Shown here: positions 1-4,853 of the stretch, piece by piece
Position numbering within the stretch: the stretch's first letter is position 1
Layout of the letters: every line of letters starts with the position of its first letter
Source: Brevundimonas sp. UBA4609
GTDB taxonomy: Bacteria; Pseudomonadota; Alphaproteobacteria; Caulobacterales; Caulobacteraceae
Length of the DNA stretch: 5,455 nt
Assembly: GCA_002386585.1 (NCBI GenBank)
Contig: DGIZ01000174.1
Coordinates: 20,945-26,399 of the forward strand
Reading direction: 5' to 3'
The notes under the pieces: generated by a model
What the model saw: the letters and a program-made list of their open reading frames with translations, nothing else
What the model was told of the DNA's origin: nothing
Database searches by the model: none
Translations under genes and position numbers: made by a program

Positions 1-22
1 GTGGAAGACGAAGCGAGTACAT
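1..22 (-). CDS. Probable 5' end of a gene leaving the window on the left
   Basis: On the minus strand an ATG at 22-20 opens a frame reading M-Y-S-L-R-L-P before the window ends. It is preceded by the Shine-Dalgarno-like stretch AGAGGGG (minus strand, positions 36-30) at a 7-base spacing, which is what suggests a real start. Seven codons cannot identify a product. It lies in the same orientation as the nitrilase and flavin-reductase genes, about 117 bases after the latter ends, so it may be a further member of that unit or have its own promoter in the gap. Confidence 0.4.
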
Positions 23-62
23 GTGAAATCCCCTCTAGCCCGGGCGCGCCGGAGCCCCGCAC

Positions 63-88
63 TGTCAGGAAATGCAATGAGCCTGACA
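63..88. repeat. Inverted repeat, 7-base arms, 12-base spacer
   Basis: TGTCAGG at 63-69 is the exact reverse complement of CCTGACA at 82-88. There is no adjacent U-tract, which argues against an intrinsic terminator. It sits about 40-65 bases upstream of the likely minus-strand start at 22, so an operator for that gene is possible. Confidence 0.45.
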
Positions 89-110
89 ATGCGGTTCGCT
101 GATACAGTCT

Positions 111-127
111 GTTGCGCTAATAGCAAC
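111..127. repeat. Inverted repeat GTTGC-N7-GCAAC, possible operator
   Basis: GTTGC at 111-115 pairs with GCAAC at 123-127. The right arm overlaps the weak -35-like TTGCTA of a possible minus-strand promoter for the gene at the left edge. The flanks GTTGCG and AGCAA also occur around the dyad in the divergent control region at 1774-1791, which makes a shared regulator site conceivable but unproven. Confidence 0.35.
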
Positions 128-139
128 GAAGATCAGAGA

Positions 140-790
140 TCAGGCAGTTACGTCGCAACCCGTCGCCTTGCGGCGGAGATCATCGAAACTGGGACGATTG
201 CGCTGAATCCGGTCGGTCGAACGCGTGTACCAGCCGGCACCGTGCATACGCGCCATCAACTGCATGGCGGGCGTATCGACATGCAGGCGCTCGGGATCGA
301 CGAAGCGGTCATCGACGTGCAGGGCCAGGACCTGTCCGATCACCACCGTGGCCGCCGGCGCAAAGTCCAGCGTCTCGACGACCCGACATTCGAAACTGAC
401 GGGCGCCGAGGCGATGCGCGGCGGCCTGATCATGGCGGACGGCGCCGTCGCCACCCCGGCGGCGGCCAGTTCGTCATACCCCGCAGGCGCCTCAGCGCAG
501 GTCCAGTTCATGGCGTCCAGATCATCCTCGGACACCAGGTTGACGACGAATTCCCCCGTCGTGACGATGTTGGCGCAGGTGTCCTTGCGGTCGCCGTCCG
601 GCTTGCGCATCAGGCCCAGTGCGATCAAAGGCGGATCGGCCGCCATCATGTTGAAGAAGCTGTAGGGTGCGGCGTTGCGCGCCCCGTCCCGCGACAGGGT
701 CGTCACCCAGGCGATCGGCCTGGGCGTAATGGACGACGCCATCAGCTTGTAACGATCGCCCGCCTGCAACTGCGACAGGTCAAACAGCAA
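140..790 (-). CDS. Flavin-reductase-like FMN-binding protein (DIM6/NTAB family)
   Basis: Predicted cytoplasmic split-barrel flavoprotein of 216 residues, a normal length for the family. Members reduce or bind FMN/FAD and often supply reduced flavin to a partner oxygenase. Visible family marks are R13-Y14-K15 near the N-terminus, PRPIAWVTT (23-31), N39 with APYSFF (41-46), the D69-T-C-A-N74 segment, the NLV strand (84-86) and the C-terminal WYTRSTDR (187-194). The start is a TTG at 790-788: it has GGAGGA (minus strand, 801-796) five bases upstream and gives the N-terminal length usual for the family, whereas the next Met (residue 17) would cut into the fold. The first 11 bases overlap the end of the nitrilase gene, so the two are probably translationally coupled. 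No partner monooxygenase is complete in this window, so the acceptor of the flavin is unknown; a direct oxidoreductase role is also possible. Confidence 0.88.
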   Translation of the reverse strand: MLFDLSQLQAGDRYKLMASSITPRPIAWVTTLSRDGARNAAPYSFFNMMAADPPLIALGLMRKPDGDRKDTCANIVTTGEFVVNLVSEDDLDAMNWTCAEAPAGYDELAAAGVATAPSAMIRPPRIASAPVSFECRVVETLDFAPAATVVIGQVLALHVDDRFVDPERLHVDTPAMQLMARMHGAGWYTRSTDRIQRNRPSFDDLRRKATGCDVTA

Positions 791-1733
791 GATCGTCCTC
801 CGCCCCGATGCGTCGCACCGGACGTTGCGGCGCCGTGTTGACGCTCAACTGGAAAACATCAGGACGCGCATAGTGGCCCGCGACGTCGAAGTCGTATTTG
901 GCGCGCGCGATCTCGGACAGGTCGATATCGGCGTAGAGGATCGTCTCCCCGGAATAGTCGGGTCCCGCCAGCACCTCGCCCAGAGGGGCGACGATCATGC
1001 TGCCGCCGCGCATCAGCACGGTGTCGGACGTATCGCCAAGAGCGCAGTCATAGTCCGCCGGATAGGCGTCGCGCCGGATATGCTGGCAGGCGGACAGGAC
1101 GAAGCAGCGGCCTTCCAGCGCGATATGGCGCATGGAAGCGGCCCAGCCGTCGCGGTCGTCCGCCGTCGGCGCGCAATAGAGGCCGATGCCCTGATCGTAC
1201 ATCGCCATCCGCAGCATGGGCATGTAGTTCTCCCAGCAGATGACGGCCCCGATCCGGCCCAGGGAGGTGTCGATCACCGGCATGGTCGAGCCGTCGCCGA
1301 AACCCCAGATCAGCCGTTCGGCGCCCGTAGGCATCAGCTTGCGGTGTTTGGCGATCAGGCCGCGCTCGCCATCGAAGAACAGAACGGTGCAATAGAGCGT
1401 CGCCCCGCCGCGCTCGATGACCCCCATCACCACGAAGGCGCCTGTTTCGGCTGTCGCCTGGGCCAGGGTCGCCACCTCGGGTCCGTCGAGATCGATCGCG
1501 CCCTCATAGTACCGGCGATAGTCCTCGCGTCCCGACGGCTTGCGCATCCCGACGGGCGTGCCGAACGAGGCGCCTTTCGGATAGCCGCCCAGGAAGGCCT
1601 CGGGAAAAACGATCAGCCGCGCGCCTTCGTCGGCGGCCTGGCGGATCAGGTCCGCCGCCTTGACCGCCGACGCCCCTGGATCATCCGGAATCGACGCCGC
1701 CTGCACCACGGCCGCCTTGTAGGACTGAGACAT
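780..1733 (-). CDS. Nitrilase, plant/arylacetonitrilase-like carbon-nitrogen hydrolase
   Basis: A 317-residue cytoplasmic hydrolase of the carbon-nitrogen hydrolase superfamily that would convert an organic nitrile to the acid plus ammonia, or to the amide. The catalytic triad is visible as E45 (FPEAFLGGYP, 43-52), K132 (KHRKLMPT, 129-136) and C166 (ICWEN, 165-169), with the extra conserved E139. WGFGDGST (143-150), CAPTAD (187-192) and HIALEG (203-208) are stretches I associate from memory with plant NIT-type and bacterial aryl(acet)onitrilases, so a true nitrilase is favoured over an amidase. I chose the ATG at 1733 because GAGGGGG lies five bases upstream; the in-frame GTG one codon earlier would be only two bases from it. 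It is first of a two-gene minus-strand unit, divergent from the dioxygenase. Candidate substrates are aromatic or arylaceto-nitriles and beta-cyanoalanine; the sequence does not decide between them. Confidence 0.93.
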   Translation of the reverse strand: MSQSYKAAVVQAASIPDDPGASAVKAADLIRQAADEGARLIVFPEAFLGGYPKGASFGTPVGMRKPSGREDYRRYYEGAIDLDGPEVATLAQATAETGAFVVMGVIERGGATLYCTVLFFDGERGLIAKHRKLMPTGAERLIWGFGDGSTMPVIDTSLGRIGAVICWENYMPMLRMAMYDQGIGLYCAPTADDRDGWAASMRHIALEGRCFVLSACQHIRRDAYPADYDCALGDTSDTVLMRGGSMIVAPLGEVLAGPDYSGETILYADIDLSEIARAKYDFDVAGHYARPDVFQLSVNTAPQRPVRRIGAEDDLAV

Positions 1734-1773
1734 CACGGCCCCCTCTTCATCCCTGAAACCTCAGCGCAGATTA

Positions 1774-1791
1774 GTTGCGTTTGACAGCAAT
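1774..1791. repeat. Dyad TTGC-N8-GCAA over the TTGACA hexamer, possible operator
   Basis: TTGC (1775-1778) and GCAA (1787-1790) form an inverted repeat centred almost midway between the two divergent start codons (1733 and 1836). The spacer contains the TTGACA hexamer start, so a bound dimer would affect transcription of the dioxygenase operon and perhaps of the nitrilase operon. Four-base arms are short and can arise by chance; operator function is inferred from position and from its resemblance to the dyad at 111-127. Confidence 0.35.
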
Positions 1792-1821
1792 TGGAAGATA
1801 TTTTAGGTCTATAATATTAGT

Positions 1822-1833
1822 GGAGGAGAGGGG
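1822..1833 (+). promoter_or_regulatory. Strong, purine-rich ribosome binding site
   Basis: GGAGGAGAGGGG ends two bases before the dioxygenase ATG; the GGAGG core is 9 bases from the start and the GAGG within it is closer. It fixes the start at 1836. If the TATAAT at 1810-1815 is the real -10 box, transcription would begin at about this site and leave a very short leader. Confidence 0.7.
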
Positions 1834-1835
1834 TC

Positions 1836-2963
1836 ATGACGAACCGTTTCGACCAATACCGCGAAGACGTCATCGGCCGCGCCAACGTCGCCGACACTCC
1901 CGAACTGGTGGATTATTATCGCCGTCTCTCGGAGCTGGGGACCGGCGCCTTGTGGACGGTGGCCAACAAGATCGAACCTTGGGAGCCGGTCTCGACCTCC
2001 GTCCCCATGCTGTGGCGCTACGCCGAGCTGCGCGACCATGTGCTGAAAGCCCTGGATCTGGTCACCCCGGAACAGGCGGGGCGTCGCGTCGTCTATCTGG
2101 AGAACAAGGGCCGGGCCGACGTGGTCGCCGCCGTCGGCTGGCTCTATTCGGGCCTGCAGGTGATGAAGCCCGGCGAATGCGCCTCCAGCCACCGCCACAG
2201 CGCCTCGGCCCTGCGCTTCATTATGGAGGGGCGCGGCGCCTTCACCAATGTCGACGGGCACAAGATGACGCTGGGGCCGAACGACTTCGTGCTGACCCCC
2301 AACGGAACCTGGCACGAGCACGGCGTGTCCGAGGACGGCGAGATCTGCATCTGGCAGGACGGCCTCGACATTCCGATGATGAACGCGCTGGAAGCCAACT
2401 TCTACGAGGTCCACCCGGACCTGAACCAGGCGGTCTCCTTCCCTGTCGACGACAGCACGGCGACGTGGGCTGGCGCGGCCCTGCGCCCGGCGTCGACGCC
2501 CTGGAACAAGCCCTATTCGCCGTTGCTGAAGTATGAGTGGGACCCGACTTATGAAGCCCTGCAACGCTTCGCCGCCGTCACCGAGGGCAGCCCCTACGAC
2601 GGCGTCCACATGGACTACGTCAATCCGAACACAGGCGGACCGGTCATGCAGACCATCGGCGCCTCGATGCAGATGCTGCGCCCCGGCGAACGGACGAAGG
2701 CCCACCGCCAGACCGGCAGCTTCGTCTATCAGTGCGCCAAGGGGCAGGGCTATTCCATCATCAACGGCCGCCGGTTCGACTGGCGCGAGCGGGACATCTT
2801 CGTCGTCCCGGCCTGGATGTATCACGAGCACGCCAACGCCTCGGACCGCGAGGACGCCTGTCTGTTCGCCTTTCACGACCTGCCGGTCATGCGCGCCCTG
2901 GGCCTCTATCGCGAAGAAGCCCTGGCCGAGAACGGCGGCCATCAACCCATCATCTCTGAATAG
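1836..2963 (+). CDS. Gentisate 1,2-dioxygenase-type bicupin ring-cleavage enzyme
   Basis: A 375-residue cytoplasmic Fe(II) extradiol-type dioxygenase that would cleave gentisate (2,5-dihydroxybenzoate) or a close analogue between C1 and C2 to give maleylpyruvate. The N-terminal cupin holds the predicted iron ligands H119 and H121 (SHRHS) and H160 (TWHEHG), plus R127 and H162. These match in position the residues I recall for salicylate 1,2-dioxygenase of Pseudaminobacter. The C-terminal cupin (about 270-350) contains H290, Q292, H330 and H332, and ends in the family-typical HDLPVMRALGLYRE. Length and bicupin form fit gentisate, salicylate, 1-hydroxy-2-naphthoate and 5-nitro- or 5-aminosalicylate dioxygenases. 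Y104, rather than the Trp recalled for the salicylate enzyme, favours a gentisate-like substrate. The FAH-family gene follows after 10 bases. The start is supported by the strong ribosome binding site. Confidence 0.92.
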   Translation: MTNRFDQYREDVIGRANVADTPELVDYYRRLSELGTGALWTVANKIEPWEPVSTSVPMLWRYAELRDHVLKALDLVTPEQAGRRVVYLENKGRADVVAAVGWLYSGLQVMKPGECASSHRHSASALRFIMEGRGAFTNVDGHKMTLGPNDFVLTPNGTWHEHGVSEDGEICIWQDGLDIPMMNALEANFYEVHPDLNQAVSFPVDDSTATWAGAALRPASTPWNKPYSPLLKYEWDPTYEALQRFAAVTEGSPYDGVHMDYVNPNTGGPVMQTIGASMQMLRPGERTKAHRQTGSFVYQCAKGQGYSIINGRRFDWRERDIFVVPAWMYHEHANASDREDACLFAFHDLPVMRALGLYREEALAENGGHQPIISE

Positions 2964-2973
2964 GACTAAATGA

Positions 2974-3885
2974 ATGCGTCTTGTTACCTATCGCGCCAGC
3001 GTCGAGGCCGAGGCCCGGCTGGGCGCCATCGACGGCGACCTGATCGTCGACCTTGAAAAACTGGGCCAGGCGCGCGGCGTCGCCCTGCCCTCCTCGATGC
3101 TGGCCTTCATCGACCTGGGGCCTCAGGCGGTTTCCGCCGCCACGGCGTTGATGGCCGAGGCCAAGGGCCTGTATCCGGTCGGCGTCGCCACGCCGCTGTC
3201 GAACGCGAAGCTGCTGGCTCCCATCCCCCGCCCGCGCAAGAACATCTTCGGCATCGGGCTGAACTATACCGAGCATGTGGCGGAGTCCGCCAAATCGCTG
3301 GACACCTCGCCCGAGCTGCCGCGCGAGCCGGTGATCTTCTCCAAGCCGCCGACGACCGTGGTCGGGCCGGGCGACCCCATCGTCCACAACGCCGCCATCA
3401 CCCAGCAACTGGACTGGGAAGTCGAACTGGCCGCGGTGATCGGCTCGACCGCCAAGGGCGTCAGCCGCGAGGACGCGCTCAAGCACGTGTTCGGCTATAC
3501 GGTGCTGATCGACGTCAGCGCCCGCGACTGCCGCCGCGCAGGCCAGTGGATCTACTCCAAGGGCCAGGACAGCTTCGCCCCGATGGGGCCGTGCATCGTC
3601 ACCGCCGACGAGATTCCCGACCCGCAGACGCTGGACCTGACCCTGTCGCTGAACGGCGTCCAGAAGCAGAGCAGCAACACGGCCTATATGCTGTTCAAGG
3701 TCGATGAGCTGATCGCCGACATCAGCAAGGGTATCACCCTGGAGCCAGGCGACATCATCGCTACGGGAACGCCCGCAGGCGTCGGCGCAGGTCTTGATCC
3801 GCAGGAATGGATGTGGCCCGGCGATACGATCGAAGCCGAGGTCGTCGGCATCGGCAAGCTGCGCCATCCCGTCGTCGCCGCCTGA
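2974..3885 (+). CDS. FAH-family hydrolase, probable maleyl-/fumarylpyruvate hydrolase
   Basis: A 303-residue cytoplasmic metal-dependent enzyme of the fumarylacetoacetate hydrolase superfamily. The divalent-metal ligands are visible as E149 and E151 (DWEVELA) and D180 (LIDVSARD). Other family marks are N97-Y98-x-x-H101 with E104, FSKP (122-125), KGQDSFAPMGP (196-206) and the loop GTPAGVG (265-271). An N-terminal domain of about 70 residues precedes the catalytic fold, as in many members of around 280-300 residues. Sitting directly behind the dioxygenase, it most likely hydrolyses the ring-cleavage product to pyruvate and maleate or fumarate. Other family reactions (acylpyruvate hydrolysis, decarboxylation or isomerisation of homoprotocatechuate-pathway intermediates) cannot be excluded from sequence. 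The start ATG follows AGGA (2962-2965) by 8 bases; that site overlaps the stop codon of the dioxygenase gene. Confidence 0.9.
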   Translation: MRLVTYRASVEAEARLGAIDGDLIVDLEKLGQARGVALPSSMLAFIDLGPQAVSAATALMAEAKGLYPVGVATPLSNAKLLAPIPRPRKNIFGIGLNYTEHVAESAKSLDTSPELPREPVIFSKPPTTVVGPGDPIVHNAAITQQLDWEVELAAVIGSTAKGVSREDALKHVFGYTVLIDVSARDCRRAGQWIYSKGQDSFAPMGPCIVTADEIPDPQTLDLTLSLNGVQKQSSNTAYMLFKVDELIADISKGITLEPGDIIATGTPAGVGAGLDPQEWMWPGDTIEAEVVGIGKLRHPVVAA

Positions 3886-3891
3886 CGACGG

Positions 3892-3929
3892 AAAAGCCCG
3901 CCCCTGCGCTGCGCAGAGGCGGGCTTTTT
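3892..3929 (+). terminator. Strong intrinsic terminator, probably bidirectional
   Basis: AAAAGCCCGCC (3892-3902) pairs perfectly with GGCGGGCTTTT (3918-3928), an 11-base outer stem. After one mismatch, an inner stem CTGCG (3904-3908) / CGCAG (3912-3916) closes on a three-base loop. A five-T run ends the plus-strand side (3925-3929), and the A-run on the left gives TTTT for the minus strand. It begins six bases after the FAH-family stop and lies 22 bases beyond the thioesterase stop, so it can end both converging operons. Confidence 0.92.
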
Positions 3930-3951
3930 CATTTCAGGAACAGGGCGAGGC

Positions 3952-4353
3952 TCAGGTCTTCGCCAGACCGTCGCGAACGTCATCCGGCCAGGGCGCCGAG
4001 CGCCCTTCAGCCAGGATCATGCAGACCAGCACGCCCTCGGCCGTCATCCGCACCTCATCGCCGCAAGCCACCGTATAGGCCACGGCGCAACTGGATCGGC
4101 CGACCGATTTCACCTCGATGGTAATGTCCAACTCGTCGCCGAGACGGCTGGGCGCCGCAAACCGGCTGTCCAGGCTTACCGTGGGCACGCCCAGGCCGCG
4201 CGTCAGGTGCAGTTCGGCGAAATCAACCCCCAGACCTTCGGCGAACCAGTCCTCGACCGCCCCGTTCAGCATCTCGAAATAGCGGGGGTAGAAGACGATG
4301 CCCGCCGCATCGACATGTGCGAAACGCACCTTGCTCCGCGTCGTGAAGCTCAT
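3952..4353 (-). CDS. Hotdog-fold acyl-CoA thioesterase (4-hydroxybenzoyl-CoA thioesterase-like)
   Basis: A 133-residue cytoplasmic hotdog protein of usual length for the 4HBT family, which hydrolyses acyl- or aroyl-CoA esters to the acid and CoA. The diagnostic stretch is HVDAAGIVFYPRYFE (13-27), with D15 in the place of the catalytic Asp of the 4-hydroxybenzoyl-CoA enzyme, followed by the central helix ending in W36-F37. The ATG at 4353-4351 overlaps the MarR stop in an ATGA, pointing to translational coupling. The same frame stays open further upstream, but that part only overlays the MarR gene and has no family similarity. Given the OYE-type neighbour and the ring-cleavage operon, release of gentisate or a related hydroxy/aminobenzoate from its CoA ester is the best inferred role. 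Confidence 0.88.
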   Translation of the reverse strand: MSFTTRSKVRFAHVDAAGIVFYPRYFEMLNGAVEDWFAEGLGVDFAELHLTRGLGVPTVSLDSRFAAPSRLGDELDITIEVKSVGRSSCAVAYTVACGDEVRMTAEGVLVCMILAEGRSAPWPDDVRDGLAKT

Positions 4354-4817
4354 GTGTGCAGGTTCTCTCCGATCGACGCCTTGACCTTGGCCAACAGGGC
4401 GTGAAGCTGTTCCAGATCGTCGGGCGCCACGTCGGACAGCGCCTGATGGATCCACGCATGGTGCGCCTCCGCCAGCACGTTGAAACTGGCCTGCCCGGCC
4501 GCGCTCAACCGCACGATGGACGATCGGCGATCTTCGGGATCGGGGCTGACCACGACCTGACCCGCATCCTGAAGCTGGCGCACGATGGCCGTGACATTGC
4601 CGTTGGACACCAGAAGCGCGCGCGACAGTTGCCCCATGGTCCGCCCCTGCGGATGACGGTCCAGCGCCGCCATGACGTCGAAACGCGGCAGGGTGGTGTC
4701 GTATTGCTCCGCGAAGCCGCGCCGCAGACTCTTCTCGATCGTCATGGTGCAGCTCAGCATCCGGAGCCACGCCCGAACATCGATCGGCCCCGCGCCGCCG
4801 TCATGCTTCTCGCGCAT
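4350..4817 (-). CDS. MarR-family transcriptional regulator
   Basis: A 155-residue winged-helix DNA-binding protein, typical MarR length and expected to act as a dimer. The helix-turn-helix covers about residues 59-86 (MGQLSRALLVSNGNVT within it), and the wing carries the family signature DPEDRRSSIVRLS (93-105). Flanking N- and C-terminal helices would form the dimer interface. The ATG at 4817 is supported by AGGAGT (minus strand, 4830-4825) seven bases upstream. It lies 36 bases after the OYE-type gene and overlaps the thioesterase gene by four bases, so it is embedded in a catabolic operon rather than transcribed alone. Several MarR proteins of aromatic degradation respond to aroyl-CoA or aromatic-acid ligands; such a ligand is plausible here, as is binding to the dyads at 1774-1791 and 111-127, but neither is shown. 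Confidence 0.92.
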   Translation of the reverse strand: MREKHDGGAGPIDVRAWLRMLSCTMTIEKSLRRGFAEQYDTTLPRFDVMAALDRHPQGRTMGQLSRALLVSNGNVTAIVRQLQDAGQVVVSPDPEDRRSSIVRLSAAGQASFNVLAEAHHAWIHQALSDVAPDDLEQLHALLAKVKASIGENLHT

Positions 4818-4853
4818 GCACGAGACTCCTCTGCGAAACGCCCGGCCGCCCGG

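Larger units (their letters stand above)
23..139. promoter_or_regulatory. Intergenic region with two dyads, possible minus-strand promoter
   Basis: This gap separates the stop of the flavin-reductase gene from the likely start at position 22. It holds two inverted repeats (listed separately) and a possible minus-strand promoter: TTGCTA (plus positions 121-126) and TATCAG (99-104) separated by 16 bases, each matching the consensus hexamers at four of six positions. The left dyad is not followed by a T-run on either strand, so it does not look like a terminator. A promoter role is inferred and weak. Confidence 0.3.
1734..1835. promoter_or_regulatory. Divergent control region between nitrilase and dioxygenase genes
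   Basis: This 102-base gap carries the promoters of both flanking operons. It contains an AT-rich island (about 1789-1820) unlike the surrounding DNA. On the plus strand TTGACA (1781-1786) and TATAAT (1810-1815) are both perfect hexamers, but the spacer is 23 bases, too long for a standard sigma-70 promoter. The TATAAT overlaps the 8-base palindrome TAATATTA (1812-1819). The only minus-strand candidate is weak: TTCCAA (plus 1791-1796) and TAATCT (plus 1768-1773), 17 bases apart. A dyad overlaps the TTGACA and is listed separately. Confidence 0.6.

Noticed and set aside
23..841. Plus-strand open frame across the left intergenic region and the flavin-reductase gene
   Set aside because: Mostly antisense to the flavin-reductase gene, Arg-rich and without a domain; the intergenic part looks regulatory.
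825..3867. Long open frames antisense to the nitrilase (825-1784), the dioxygenase (1809-2945) and the FAH-family gene (2950-3867)
   Set aside because: They mirror genes with intact catalytic motifs, give Arg/His/Gly/Asp-rich low-complexity translations with no family marks, and are expected in GC-rich coding DNA.
3892..3929. Terminator stem considered as a mobile-element inverted repeat or riboswitch
   Set aside because: Position between convergent stops, a GC stem with A/T-run flanks and no further structure fit an intrinsic terminator.
4354..4770. In-frame upstream extension of the thioesterase, as if a longer fusion protein
   Set aside because: The extension overlays the MarR gene in another frame, has no domain, and the ATGA start at 4353 gives the exact hotdog-family length.
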